Source of the DNA: Marinobacter lutaoensis
GTDB lineage: Bacteria > Pseudomonadota > Gammaproteobacteria > Pseudomonadales > Oleiphilaceae
Assembly (NCBI RefSeq): GCF_001981305.1
Contig: NZ_MSCW01000007.1
Coordinates: forward strand, 704,596-768,595
Reading direction: 5' to 3'
Length of the DNA: 64,000 nt
The notes under the pieces are model-generated. The model did not search any database. It was not told where the DNA came from and was given only the letters and a program-made list of their open reading frames with translations. Made by a program: the position numbers and the translations under genes. Shown here piece after piece: positions 34,650-44,234 of the stretch. Every line of letters begins with the position of its first letter. The stretch's first letter is position 1.

Positions 34650-34970
34650 TCAGTGCAGGGTGTGACCGGAGCGGTCCTGGACCAGAACCCAGGGGGCCAC
34701 CACCACGGCCCACAATTCGGCGTTGCGGTCGTACCAGGCCCGGGCGATATCGGGGCTGACGTCCCCCACCCGCCCGTCGGCCATCCAGCACTCGAAGCGG
34801 GCTTTGTTGTCGGCGGTCAGTTCCACCGCCACCTCCAGCAGATCCAGCTCCGGCGCCACCCGGACCACTTGGCCGCGGGCGTAGTGGACTTGCAGATCAT
34901 GCCAGTGAATGCGGGAAGTTTCCAGATTCAGTTTTGCCTTCAGTTCGTCCCGGGACAGTTCGGATGCCAT
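34650..34970 (-). CDS. DUF2288 family protein
   Basis: A 106-residue cytosolic protein. The pattern LNLETSRIHWHDLQVHYARG, then VVRVAPELDLLEVAVELTADN, then WYDRNAELWAVVVAPWVLVQ matches the DUF2288 family found widely in gammaproteobacteria and cyanobacteria. No catalytic motif or known function. It sits directly upstream of the lysine exporter gene in the same direction, with no evidence beyond position that they act together. Downstream of the response-regulator cluster by 81 bases. Confidence 0.8.
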   Translation of the reverse strand: MASELSRDELKAKLNLETSRIHWHDLQVHYARGQVVRVAPELDLLEVAVELTADNKARFECWMADGRVGDVSPDIARAWYDRNAELWAVVVAPWVLVQDRSGHTLH

Positions 34971-35050
34971 CGTGCGTCTCGCTCGGTAAAACCAGGGGGG
35001 GCACAGGGTAGCCGATCCACCGCGCCGACTCCAGCCGCCGCGGGCCGGAT

Positions 35051-35452
35051 TCAGCGGTCGACCAGACGCGACCAGATGTCGTGGATCTGCTCGGACAGGG
35101 TCATCGGGTCGAAGGGTTTGGGAATCACATCGGCGGCGCCCAGGGACAGGTAGCCGCTGACTTCCTCGGGCTGGACCTTGGCGGTCATGAACACGATCGG
35201 CGTGCGCTCGAAACCCGGCGTCCGGCGAATGGCCTTCAGGGTGGCGGGGCCGTCCATGCCCGGCATCATCACGTCAAGCAGGAGCAACTGGGGCTGGAAC
35301 CCGGGCAGCGCCTCCAGAGCCTCGGCGCCCGAGGCCAGCGACTTCAGCTGAAAGCCGCCCACGCTTTCCAGGGCCAGCTCGGCCACCGTTCGGATGTCTT
35401 CCTCGTCTTCCACCAGCATGATACGGCTGAGTCGCCCTGACAGAGAATCCAT
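35051..35452 (-). CDS. Stand-alone CheY-like response regulator
   Basis: A 133-residue receiver domain with no output domain. The acidic pocket (VEDEED at 15-19), phosphoacceptor D60 in LLLLDVMMPGMDG, T90 in VFMTAK and K112 in VIPKPFDP are all present, so it should be phosphorylated. It is the last gene of a leftward operon after the REC-HDOD and Hpt-REC-GGDEF genes (gaps of 13 and 4 bases). A single-domain regulator placed beside three kinases may act as a phosphate sink or shuttle in a phosphorelay. Partner assignment is inference. Confidence 0.92.
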   Translation of the reverse strand: MDSLSGRLSRIMLVEDEEDIRTVAELALESVGGFQLKSLASGAEALEALPGFQPQLLLLDVMMPGMDGPATLKAIRRTPGFERTPIVFMTAKVQPEEVSGYLSLGAADVIPKPFDPMTLSEQIHDIWSRLVDR

Positions 35453-35465
35453 GGCGTCGTTGCTC

Positions 35466-36644
35466 CTAGTCGTTCTGTGTGCCGGCGCCGGTGCCCCGGT
35501 CGCCCAACCATTCCTCGAGCCCCAGCAGGCGCAGCAGGCGCCGGCATTCGTCCACGGGCTCGCCCTCGTCCGCCAGCAGGCCGGCGGCTCGCATGATGAT
35601 ACGGTCCTGGGTCAGGTTTTCCCGGGGCAGGTAATGGACCGCGCCAATCATCTGCCGCAGTTCCAGGGGCAGGTGCCACTGGACCTTGAGTTTGTTGCCG
35701 TAGGGCTGAGCCCAGTCCTGAAGGCCAATCCGGGCCTCCTCCTCCGTCACCGCGTGCCCCTGGCGTACGTGCTGGTCCATGACCTTGAGCACCGCCAGCT
35801 CGCCGATCCGGCTGAGCAGGCCCGCGGTGTAGTAGACCGACGCCCGGCGCTTGCCCAGCGCCAGGGCGATCCGCTGTGCCTCCGCCGCTACCCGTTCGGA
35901 CTGGGCGAGGTAGTCGTGGGCCAGCGCCCGCAGGTGACCATCCTGGAACCGGGCGGCGACATCCAGCGCCATGGCCAGGGCGTAGTTCAGGGCCATGCCA
36001 ACCCCCAGCAGGAAAATGGCGTCCCGGACATCGCCCACCGGCTTGCCGGTGCGCCGGAACGAAGAGCTGTTGGCCACCTCCAGCAACCGGGTGCACAGGG
36101 CCACGTCCTTCCGCCAGCGCTCGGCCAGCTGGCCGGCGGACAGCTCTTCGGTACGGGACATCAGCGCCAGGATCTCGGCGGCGTCGGTCCTGGCGGGCAT
36201 CTGGATCACGTTTTCCAGCTCCTCCGCCAGCACCGTGTCCAGGGCCTCGCCGGCGTCCCCGTCGCCTACGGCTGGCTCCGCCAGCGTCGCCACCAGGGCT
36301 TGCAGACGCGAGTGCAGCATCTCCACCTTGAACGGTTTGGTGATGTAACCGTTGATGTGGTAGTGCGCCGCCGTGAGGATGGACTGGCGGTCGGCGCGGC
36401 CGGTGATCATCACGATGGGTACGTCCGGGTCCCGGGCCCGCACCGCCCGGACCAGTTGCAGACCGTCGCCGTCCGGCAGGTTCCAGTCAATCACCAGGAG
36501 GTTGGGGGCGTCCCGCTGCCAGCGTTGCACCGCTTCGCTGAGGGTTGCGGCCTTCACCACCCGCATGCCCGGCTGCAATCCGGCCACCACGGTTTCCATC
36601 AGGTCGGCCATCAGGTCATCGTCTTCCACGATCAGGGTCTGCAT
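35466..36644 (-). CDS. Response regulator with HDOD output domain
   Basis: 392 residues. An N-terminal receiver domain (D53 in LLVIDWNLPDGDG, conserved EDDD at 7-10) and a C-terminal HDOD domain (about 140-370: LAERWRKDVALCTRLLEVANSSSF, DAIFLLGVGMALNYALAMAL, YYTAGLLSRIGELAVLKVM). HDOD domains resemble HD phosphohydrolases without the catalytic residues and act in signalling, often linked to motility or c-di-GMP. The C-terminal YLPRENLTQDRII segment is typical. Middle gene of the leftward three-gene signalling operon, four bases from the Hpt-REC-GGDEF gene upstream. Confidence 0.9.
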   Translation of the reverse strand: MQTLIVEDDDLMADLMETVVAGLQPGMRVVKAATLSEAVQRWQRDAPNLLVIDWNLPDGDGLQLVRAVRARDPDVPIVMITGRADRQSILTAAHYHINGYITKPFKVEMLHSRLQALVATLAEPAVGDGDAGEALDTVLAEELENVIQMPARTDAAEILALMSRTEELSAGQLAERWRKDVALCTRLLEVANSSSFRRTGKPVGDVRDAIFLLGVGMALNYALAMALDVAARFQDGHLRALAHDYLAQSERVAAEAQRIALALGKRRASVYYTAGLLSRIGELAVLKVMDQHVRQGHAVTEEEARIGLQDWAQPYGNKLKVQWHLPLELRQMIGAVHYLPRENLTQDRIIMRAAGLLADEGEPVDECRRLLRLLGLEEWLGDRGTGAGTQND

Positions 36645-36648
36645 CGGC

Positions 36649-38340
36649 TTAACCGGTCCTTCCCAGGTTGGAATCCGGGGCCAGGCTGACGCCGTTGCGG
36701 CCGGAATGCTTGCGTTCGTACAGGGCCTTGTCCGCGGCTTCGATGGCCGCCTCCACCGTGGGATAGTCGTTCATCCGGGCCAGCCCGATGCTGACGGTGA
36801 CGGAAAACTCCTGGTCACCGGCGTTAAACACGATCCGGGACAGCCGCTCGCACACCGACGCCATCACCGCCCGGGCATCGTCCAGGGCGCAGTCCACCAG
36901 CGCGACAATAAATTCCTCGCCCCCGTATCGGCCCAGGATGTCGGATTTGCGCAGCCGGTGCCGGAGCAGGTTGGCCAGGCCCTTGATCACCATGTCTCCG
37001 GCCCGGTGGCCGTAGCGGTCGTTGACCCGCTTGAAGTGGTCGAGATCCAGCATCGCCACCACCGACTCCTGCCCGGCGCGCACGCTGCGGGCGAACTCAT
37101 TCTCGATCTCGGCGTTGGCCAGCGAGTGCTTGAGCAGGCCGGTCAGGCTGTCCCGGGTCGCCAGTTTCTCCAGCTGCCGGGCCCGATAGCAGCGCACCAG
37201 CACCGCCCGTTGCAGGTAATGGTCCGATACCGGCTTGGTCAGGAAGTCGTCACCGCCATGGGACAAGGCCTCCAGCTGTCGCTCGCGGTTTTCCTCGGAG
37301 GACAGGTAGACGATCGGCAGCCCCAGCCATTCCGGGTCGAACCGGATCATCCGGGCCAGCGTAGCGCCGGAGTAGCGGCCCATCTGCATGTCCATCAGCA
37401 CCAGGTTGGGGCGGAATTCCGACAACGAGGTCAGCAGCGTGGAGGGGTCGTTGACCCGGCAGACCACCAGGCCCACCTCTTCCAGCACTAGGCTGTAGTG
37501 CTCCAGCAGCTCGGGGTCGTCGTCGACGATCATCACCCGTCCGCGGTCAAGCTCATCCCGCTCGCTGATCAGGCGTTCGATAAAGTCCACCAGCAGGGGC
37601 AGGTCCAGGGGCAGGGTGAAAAACCCGTCCATGCCCTTTTCCGCCAGCACGTAGCGTTCCAGGAAGGTGTCCTCCTCACCCAGGCACACCACCGGTGGCC
37701 GGTCGTTCCCCAGCGCCAGGAACGGCAGCTCCGCCTCCAGCTCCCAGTCGTACAGCACCACCGCCGACACTTCCCGCGCCAGCACCGCCGGGTCCAGCGC
37801 TTCAAGCTGATCCACCAGACGGGGCTGGAAGCCATGCAGGGACAGGCCCTGGCACAGGTCCCGACTGACGTCCGACGACGGCGCCACCACCAGCACCACC
37901 GGTTCCGCCGCCCGGGCCACCGGCGCCCGGCCAGGCTCCGTCGTCACCGCGCTGGCATCGTCCCGGTCGCCTTCCTCGGACAGCCACTGCACCAGGCGAT
38001 CCACCTCCCGCAGGAACTCGGCGTTGACCACCCGGGCAATGGGCTCGGCCCGCACGGTGCCATCCGGATCGGTGGCCAGCGCCTCCGCCAGCGGCTTGAG
38101 GGCGATTTCCAGCTGTCGGGCCAGCTTGCCCAGCTCCGGAAAGCCGAAGGTGCCCGCCGACCCCGCCAAGCGGTGCAGCGACTGGTAAACGGAGAGCACA
38201 TCCGCGGCCATGAAACTGCCGGCGGCAATGCCGGAGGCCCGGGCCTGGACATGGGCCAGCTCGACGGCGGCCTTGGTGCGAAACCGCTGTCGCAGGATTT
38301 CCAGTTTCTGGTTCACGTCGGATATCTTTGTCTTGGGCAT
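36649..38340 (-). CDS. Hpt - receiver - GGDEF protein: phosphotransfer-linked diguanylate cyclase
   Basis: 563 residues. An Hpt domain (about 1-130) with phosphoacceptor H56 in LHRLAGSAGTFG, then a degenerate receiver-like domain (about 147-260) lacking the N-terminal acidic pair, then a canonical receiver (VMIVDDDPELLE, phosphoacceptor in NLVLMDMQMG) at about 270-390, and a GGDEF domain with GGEEF at 473-477 and inhibitory RxxD (RKSD) five residues before. It can take phosphate through the Hpt and the second receiver and make c-di-GMP. First gene of the leftward operon, 97 bases from the divergent kinase operon. The ATG giving MPKTKISD is chosen. A TTG lies five codons upstream. Confidence 0.9.
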   Translation of the reverse strand: MPKTKISDVNQKLEILRQRFRTKAAVELAHVQARASGIAAGSFMAADVLSVYQSLHRLAGSAGTFGFPELGKLARQLEIALKPLAEALATDPDGTVRAEPIARVVNAEFLREVDRLVQWLSEEGDRDDASAVTTEPGRAPVARAAEPVVLVVAPSSDVSRDLCQGLSLHGFQPRLVDQLEALDPAVLAREVSAVVLYDWELEAELPFLALGNDRPPVVCLGEEDTFLERYVLAEKGMDGFFTLPLDLPLLVDFIERLISERDELDRGRVMIVDDDPELLEHYSLVLEEVGLVVCRVNDPSTLLTSLSEFRPNLVLMDMQMGRYSGATLARMIRFDPEWLGLPIVYLSSEENRERQLEALSHGGDDFLTKPVSDHYLQRAVLVRCYRARQLEKLATRDSLTGLLKHSLANAEIENEFARSVRAGQESVVAMLDLDHFKRVNDRYGHRAGDMVIKGLANLLRHRLRKSDILGRYGGEEFIVALVDCALDDARAVMASVCERLSRIVFNAGDQEFSVTVSIGLARMNDYPTVEAAIEAADKALYERKHSGRNGVSLAPDSNLGRTG

Positions 38341-38437
38341 AGCTGTCCGGGCCAACTTGGTACATCATGACATCTGGATTCCCCAGGCATCCTCAAGAAT
38401 ACAAGCAGGATTCCGCCCAAGTTACCAGAGGTATTTT

Positions 38438-40258
38438 GTGCTGCGTACGTTCTCCCTGGGTACCCGGCTCGCGCTGATCACCATCGCCGGCACCCTGACC
38501 ACGGTGGCCTCGGTGCTGCTCATCGCCTACTCCGCGCTGGTCGAGGACTTCGAGAGCATCCTGACTCACCAGCAGCGGTATGAGACCCAGCGCATCGCCC
38601 GGACCGTCGATGAGAAGCTCAACCTGCGCGTGGACCTGTTGTCGGAATTCGCAAAGAATCTGTCCGACGGCGGGTCGCTGCGCGACCGGACCGAGATGGA
38701 ACAGCTGCTGGCGCGCCAGCAGATGCTCCAGCAACTGTTCCCGGATGGCCTGGTGGTGTTCGACGAAAACGCCACGGCGCTGCTGGAAACCCTTCACGTG
38801 CCCGGTCGCATCGGCACCAACTACGCCGACCGGGAGCATTTCCAGCGCCTGATGCGCACCCGCCAGCCGGTGATCAGCCGGCCCATGATCGGCCGGGCCA
38901 CCGGCGTTCCCCTGGTCACGTTCTCCGCGCCCATCGAATCCGACGACGGCGCTCTGCTGGGTATCGTCTCGGGCGTTCTGAGGCTGGGCGACGCCAGCCT
39001 GCTGCCGCCAGAAGAATTGCACGCCATGCAGAAGGATGGCGCGCTCTTCCGCGTCGTCGACCCCAATAACTTCCTGTTCATCGAAGGCCGCGAGGGGCTC
39101 GGCAAGGCCATTCAGAGCCTGCCACCACCCGGTGCCGATCCGCTCATCGACGCCGCGCTCTCCGGCATCACCTTCGGTCAGCTGACCACCGCGGACGGCC
39201 GCCGGCTGGTCTATGCCACCAGCTACCTCGAACCTCTGGGCTGGCTGTTCATCCGTGCCGTGCCCATGAGCTGGGCCACTGCGCCGGCCCAGGACTCATT
39301 CCTCAAGTTCCTCAGCATCAGCATCGGCATCGCCCTGGCCATCGCCCTGTTCAGCCTGATTGCCACCCGATCCGCCACCCGCCGCCTGGAAGCCATGACC
39401 CAGCGGATCGATCGCATGGTGCGCTCGCCGGAGGGGGTGCGGCTGGAGGAGTCCGGACCGCCGGAAGTGCGCGATCTGGCCCGGGCCTTCAACCGCCTGA
39501 TGGACGAACGGGACAGCATGGCCACGCTGAAGGAAAATTTCGTCTCCAACGTCAGCCACGAGCTGAGAACTCCCCTGACCTCCATGAACGGGGCCCTGCG
39601 CCTGGTGCACTCCGGCGCCACCGGCCCGCTGCCGCCACGGGCCGGCGACATGGTGCGCCTGGCCCTGCGCAACGGCGAGCGCCTGCAGGGGCTGATTTCC
39701 GACCTGCTCGATTTCAGCAAACTGACCTCCGGACGGATGTCGGTGCGGATGCTGGACGTACCCGTGGCCGAGGTCATCCGGGACACCATCGACGGCAACC
39801 AGGCCCTGGCGCGGGAGTATCAGGTGACCCTGACCGGACACGGCGACAGCAACCTCGCGGCACAGGCCGACCCGCACCGGCTGCGCCAGGTCCTCGATAA
39901 CCTGGTCAGCAATGCGATCAAGTTCTCTCCCCCCGGAGGCACCGTGACCCTGAGTGCCCGCCCAGGCAACCACGGCACCGTCCGGCTGATCGTCAGCGAT
40001 CAGGGCAAAGGCGTGCCGGCGGCCTTCGAGCAGCAGCTGTTCGAACGTTTTGCCCAGGCCGAGACCGGCACCAACCGGTCGGTCAGCGGCACCGGTCTCG
40101 GTCTGGCCATCTGCAAGGAGCTGGCCGAGCTGATGGAGGGACGCATCGGCTACTATTTCGAGGCAGGGGCCCATTTCTGGCTGGAGCTGGCGGCGGCCCG
40201 GCCTGCCCGGTCCGCCGCCCTGCGCTATCCTGAGGGGAAAACAGAGAGCCACCGATGA
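38438..40258 (+). CDS. Sensor histidine kinase with periplasmic CACHE-type domain and HAMP
   Basis: 606 residues, starting at a GTG preceded by AGAGGT. Order: membrane helix (about 12-32), periplasmic CACHE-like sensor (about 35-280: FPDGLVVFDENATAL, YADREHFQRLMRTRQPVISRP), second helix (about 285-305), HAMP, HisKA with H374 in VSNVSHELRTPLTS, and the ATPase domain with NAIKFSPPGG and GTGLGLAICKELAELM. There is no receiver domain. It should sense a small molecule outside the membrane and phosphorylate a separate partner, probably among the divergent response proteins. The next kinase gene starts inside its stop codon. Ligand unknown. Confidence 0.9.
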   Translation: MLRTFSLGTRLALITIAGTLTTVASVLLIAYSALVEDFESILTHQQRYETQRIARTVDEKLNLRVDLLSEFAKNLSDGGSLRDRTEMEQLLARQQMLQQLFPDGLVVFDENATALLETLHVPGRIGTNYADREHFQRLMRTRQPVISRPMIGRATGVPLVTFSAPIESDDGALLGIVSGVLRLGDASLLPPEELHAMQKDGALFRVVDPNNFLFIEGREGLGKAIQSLPPPGADPLIDAALSGITFGQLTTADGRRLVYATSYLEPLGWLFIRAVPMSWATAPAQDSFLKFLSISIGIALAIALFSLIATRSATRRLEAMTQRIDRMVRSPEGVRLEESGPPEVRDLARAFNRLMDERDSMATLKENFVSNVSHELRTPLTSMNGALRLVHSGATGPLPPRAGDMVRLALRNGERLQGLISDLLDFSKLTSGRMSVRMLDVPVAEVIRDTIDGNQALAREYQVTLTGHGDSNLAAQADPHRLRQVLDNLVSNAIKFSPPGGTVTLSARPGNHGTVRLIVSDQGKGVPAAFEQQLFERFAQAETGTNRSVSGTGLGLAICKELAELMEGRIGYYFEAGAHFWLELAAARPARSAALRYPEGKTESHR

Positions 40259-42243
40259 AGCACGGCGATCACGACACGGTGTCCGACCGCAGCGAACCAC
40301 AGCGTGCGCTGCACCGCATGGAACAGCAAAACCAGGCGCTGAGCATTCTCAACGAACTGGCGCTCGACCAGTCCGGGACCGACGAGGAGAAAATCCGCAC
40401 GGCCCTGATCCGGGGCGCCGACTTTCTGGGACTGCCGGTGGCCATCCTGAGTGAGATCACCGGCGAGGCGTACCTGGTCCGGGCCACCAATGTTCCCGAG
40501 TCGGCCGACCTGTACCCGGGCCAGCTGTTTTCGCTCGGCCAGACCTACTGCTCCATTCTGCTGCGACAGCAGGGCTGCCTGGCAATCCACCATATGAGCC
40601 AGTCACCCTACCGGAACCACCCATGCTATCGGGCCTTTGGTCTGGAGGCCTACATCGCCGCGCCGGTGATCATTCAGGGGCGCACCTTCGGTACCCTGAA
40701 CTTTTCCTCCCCGGACCCCAGGCCGCACCCGTTCACCGACACCGAAATCACCTTCGTAACCCTGCTGACCAAATGGCTGGCGAGCCTGCTGGAGGGCCAG
40801 ATCACCGCCCGTACCCTGACCAAGCTGGTGCGTCAGGCGCCCGGCATGCTGTACCAGTACCGGCAGTGGCCGGACGGCCGCTCCGCCTTCCCCTACACCA
40901 GCCCCGGCATCCGGGACATCTACGGCTGCAGCCCCGAAGAAGTGGCGGAGGACGCCTCCCGGGTGTTTGAACGCATCCACCCGGACGACCTGCCGGCAGT
41001 GGCCGAGTCGATCCAGACCTCCTCCACCCACCTGAGCACTTGGCAACACCAGTACCGGGTTCGCAGCGACCGGGGCTGGCGCTGGGTGGAAGGCCGGGCC
41101 ACCCCCGAGAAGCTGGCCGACAACAGCATCATCTGGCACGGCTACATCACCGACATCGACGACAAGAAGCGCACCCAGTTGGCGCTTCAGGAAAGCGAGG
41201 CCCAGCTGCGCCGGCTGTTCGAGCTGTCGCCCATCGGCATCGCCCTCAACGATCTGCACACCGGCGCTTTTCTGGCCGTCAACGACGCCCTGCTGGCGCC
41301 GACCGGCTACCACCGCGAACAGTTCCTGGGCCTGCACCCGTCGGCTCTGATGGCGGGCGATTTTCCGGCCTTCCGCAGCCAAGTCATGCGAGAGCTGAAC
41401 GACACCGGCCGGTTCGGCCCCTACGAACTGACCATCACCCGCCACGACCGCTCCCACTATCCGGCCTTGGTCCAGGGCTTGGTGATCAAGGGGGACGCCG
41501 GCCAGACCCTGATCTGGACCCTGGTGGAGGACATTTCCGAGCGCAAGAAAGTCGAGCGGATGAAGAACGAATTCATTTCCTCGGTCAGCCACGAGCTGCG
41601 AACGCCCCTCACCTCCATAGCCGGTTCCCTGGGCCTGATCGCCAGCGGCGCCCTGGGCCAGCTGCCGGACAAAGTGGCGCAGATGGTGCAGATCGCCGCC
41701 CGCAACAGCGACCAACTCAAGCACCTGATCAACGACCTGCTCGACATGGAAAAACTGGTCTCCGGCCGGATCCGCATGAGCATCGAACCCGCGCCCCTGT
41801 TCCCGGTCCTGGCGGAGGCGGTGGAACAGCTGCGGACCTACGCCATGGACCGCGAGGTGTCCCTGGCCCTGGCCCCGGACCACCCCGACCGAAGGGCGGC
41901 GTTCGACCGACACCGGTTGCAGCAGGCGGTCATGAACCTGCTGTCCAACGCCATCAAGTTCTCCCCCCGGCAGGCCCGGGTGGACATCCGGATCCGGCCA
42001 CGGCCCGGCCACCTGCGGGTGGAGGTCAGCGACCGGGGACCCGGCATCCCCTCCAGTTTTCACCCCCAGCTGTTCGAGAAATTCGCCCAGGCGGACAGTT
42101 CCACCACCCGGGATCAACGGGGGACCGGACTCGGTCTGGCCATCACCCGGGAAATCATGACCCAGATGGGCGGGGAGGTCGGTTTCCGCACCCGGGTGGG
42201 ACAGGGTTCGACCTTCTGGCTGGACATTCCCAGGGCGCCATAG
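40255..42243 (+). CDS. Cytosolic sensor histidine kinase with GAF and two PAS domains
   Basis: A 662-residue soluble kinase with no membrane helix. Order: short coiled start, GAF domain (about 25-185: LNELALDQSGTDEEKIRTAL, YRAFGLEAYIAAPVIIQGRTFGTLNF), two PAS domains (about 200-305 and 312-430), HisKA with H446 in ISSVSHELRTPLTS and the ATPase domain (NAIKFSPRQ, GTGLGLAITREIMTQM). A cysteine and histidine in the GAF (AIHHMSQSPYRNHPCYR) are the type seen in light- or redox-sensing GAFs, but no chromophore can be assigned. Its ATG overlaps the stop of the previous kinase by four bases, so the two are co-translated. Response partner likely in the divergent operon. Confidence 0.9.
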   Translation: MKHGDHDTVSDRSEPQRALHRMEQQNQALSILNELALDQSGTDEEKIRTALIRGADFLGLPVAILSEITGEAYLVRATNVPESADLYPGQLFSLGQTYCSILLRQQGCLAIHHMSQSPYRNHPCYRAFGLEAYIAAPVIIQGRTFGTLNFSSPDPRPHPFTDTEITFVTLLTKWLASLLEGQITARTLTKLVRQAPGMLYQYRQWPDGRSAFPYTSPGIRDIYGCSPEEVAEDASRVFERIHPDDLPAVAESIQTSSTHLSTWQHQYRVRSDRGWRWVEGRATPEKLADNSIIWHGYITDIDDKKRTQLALQESEAQLRRLFELSPIGIALNDLHTGAFLAVNDALLAPTGYHREQFLGLHPSALMAGDFPAFRSQVMRELNDTGRFGPYELTITRHDRSHYPALVQGLVIKGDAGQTLIWTLVEDISERKKVERMKNEFISSVSHELRTPLTSIAGSLGLIASGALGQLPDKVAQMVQIAARNSDQLKHLINDLLDMEKLVSGRIRMSIEPAPLFPVLAEAVEQLRTYAMDREVSLALAPDHPDRRAAFDRHRLQQAVMNLLSNAIKFSPRQARVDIRIRPRPGHLRVEVSDRGPGIPSSFHPQLFEKFAQADSSTTRDQRGTGLGLAITREIMTQMGGEVGFRTRVGQGSTFWLDIPRAP

Positions 42244-42259
42244 ATACAGGACGTAGCCG

Positions 42260-44221
42260 ATGACTTCCTCCCGCTGGCAACATTCCTTCCGCAGACTGAT
42301 CTGGCTGGCCCGGGTGGTCGGGCTGCTGCTGCTGGCGACGGTGGCGGTGGTTCTGGACATGACCGCCACCGAGCGGCACCGGGCGGAGGTGCGCCAGCAG
42401 TGGCAGGAGCGTCTCGACGGGCTCAGCCTGCGCCTGCAGAGCCTGATCCTGCAGAACATCCAGACCGTCTGGGGGGTCGCGGCCAATGTCGCGGTCGACC
42501 CCGACATCGACGACCCGCGTTTCCAGGAGCTGGCCTCGGTGGTGTTCCGGCTGGCGCCGGAACTGAAAAACATCGGCCTCGCCCCGGATTTCGTCATTCG
42601 CCACATCTATCCGGTGGAGGGCAACCGCACCGCCCTGGGCCTGAACATCGCCGAACAAAGCCTGTCGTCCCAGGACATCGCGCTGCTGAAATCGTCCCGC
42701 AACGTGGTCTTCACCGGGCCCATCCAGCTGGTGCAGGGCGGAACCGGGCTGGCCGGCCGCATTCCCATCCACCGCCACGACACGGACGCATTCTGGGGCG
42801 TGGTGTCGGTCATCCTCGACCTGGAAAAGCTGTACACCTCCGCTGGCCTGACCACGCTGCCCGAATCCACGCGCCTGGCCTTGTCCCGCGTCCCGATCCC
42901 CGGCCAGGACGACGCCACCTTTTTCCGATCCGGCCTGGGCAGGCTGCAGCATCCGGTGGTCAGCACCCTGTCCTTCCCGGGGCTGCAGTGGACGCTGTTC
43001 GCCGAGCCCGTCTCCGGCTGGCCCAGCCACCCGGAATCGCCCTGGCTGTTTCGCGGCGCCCTGGCCCTGGCCTTCCTGCTCGCCACCCTGGGGCTGTTCT
43101 GGCTGACCCACTTGATGCTCCGGGAGCAGGCGATGCAACGGCGTTTCGCCGGCCTGTTCGAACTCTCCCCCACCGGCATCGGCCTTTACGACAGCCACAC
43201 CCTGCGACGCCTGGCGGCCAACCCCGCGCATCTGGCCAGCTTCGGTGAGGCCTCCCGCTCCCTGGTCTATTTCAACCACCCCCGGGATGGCTACGGCGGG
43301 CCGGCGGGGGAACCGATCGACCTGAGGACCCGGCTGCGCGCCAGCGGCACCCTCAGCGGCGTGGAAGGATACTATCGCTGCCAGGACGGCCAGCTGCGGC
43401 CGTTCCTGCTGAAGGGGCTGGAGATGGCGGACCTGGATCAGGGCAGCGTGATCTGGCTGATCACCGAGGACATGACCGAGTACAAGCGGCTGGACGAGAT
43501 GAAGAATCAGTTCATTTCCACGGTCAGCCATGAGCTGAGGACGCCCCTGACCTCCATCTCCGCGGCCCTGGGCCTGATGGTGAACGACAAGGCCGGGCCC
43601 CTGCCGGACAAAGCCCGGGAACTGGCCAACCTGGCCCACCGCAACAGCCAGCAGCTGACGTTCCTGATCAATGATCTGCTGGACATCGAAAAGCTGGCGG
43701 CCGGCAAGATGACCTTCCAGTGCCGCCCCTGGCGGCTGACGACGCTGCTGGCGGAGGCCCGGGACAACATGTCGGTGTTCGCCCACGAGTACCGGGTGCA
43801 GCTGGCTCTGGGTGACGTGCCCGAGGTGCTGGTGCTGGTCGACCGCCAGCGTTTCGGCCAGGCTCTGGCCAACCTGCTGTCCAACGCCATCAAGTTTTCC
43901 CGCCAGGACGGCACCGTGTACCTGCACGCCGAGCACCATCCGCCCAGGGTCCGGGTGTATGTCCGGGACCATGGCGAAGGCATTCCGGACGCCTTCCGCG
44001 AACGCATCTTTGAGAAGTTCTCGCAATCCGACGCCTCCGACCGCCGGCGCAAGGGCGGGACCGGGCTGGGCCTGGCCATCACCCGGGAAATCATCGGGCG
44101 CATGGGGGGCAGCGTGGAGTTTGAGTCGGTGGAAGGGCAAGGCGCCCTGTTCTGGCTGGAGATACCCACGGTGGAGACCGTGGCGGAGGGAAACCGGGCG
44201 CCCCGGAGGGCGCCCACCTGA
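42260..44221 (+). CDS. Sensor histidine kinase with CHASE-type periplasmic domain and PAS-like region
   Basis: 653 residues. A membrane helix (about 13-35), CHASE-like sensor (about 38-260: LAPELKNIGLAPDFVIRHIYPVEGN, RTALGLNI), a second helix (about 272-294), a PAS-like region with RFAGLFELSPTGIGLYD, then HisKA with H424 in ISTVSHELRTPLTS and the ATPase domain (NAIKFSRQDG, GTGLGLAITREIIGRMGG). Again no receiver domain. The three kinases share nearly the same HisKA-ATPase core while the inputs differ completely, suggesting duplication with domain swapping. It follows the second kinase by 16 bases. Ends in a GC hairpin before convergent acnA. Ligand unknown. Confidence 0.9.
   Translation: MTSSRWQHSFRRLIWLARVVGLLLLATVAVVLDMTATERHRAEVRQQWQERLDGLSLRLQSLILQNIQTVWGVAANVAVDPDIDDPRFQELASVVFRLAPELKNIGLAPDFVIRHIYPVEGNRTALGLNIAEQSLSSQDIALLKSSRNVVFTGPIQLVQGGTGLAGRIPIHRHDTDAFWGVVSVILDLEKLYTSAGLTTLPESTRLALSRVPIPGQDDATFFRSGLGRLQHPVVSTLSFPGLQWTLFAEPVSGWPSHPESPWLFRGALALAFLLATLGLFWLTHLMLREQAMQRRFAGLFELSPTGIGLYDSHTLRRLAANPAHLASFGEASRSLVYFNHPRDGYGGPAGEPIDLRTRLRASGTLSGVEGYYRCQDGQLRPFLLKGLEMADLDQGSVIWLITEDMTEYKRLDEMKNQFISTVSHELRTPLTSISAALGLMVNDKAGPLPDKARELANLAHRNSQQLTFLINDLLDIEKLAAGKMTFQCRPWRLTTLLAEARDNMSVFAHEYRVQLALGDVPEVLVLVDRQRFGQALANLLSNAIKFSRQDGTVYLHAEHHPPRVRVYVRDHGEGIPDAFRERIFEKFSQSDASDRRRKGGTGLGLAITREIIGRMGGSVEFESVEGQGALFWLEIPTVETVAEGNRAPRRAPT
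44196..44215. terminator. Possible terminator hairpin at the end of the kinase operon
   Basis: Inverted repeat GGGCGCC / GGCGCCC with a 6-base loop, lying in the last codons of the third kinase gene, between it and the convergent acnA gene. It has no T-run, so termination is a guess from position. Confidence 0.35.
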
Positions 44222-44234
44222 CCGACCCGGGGCG

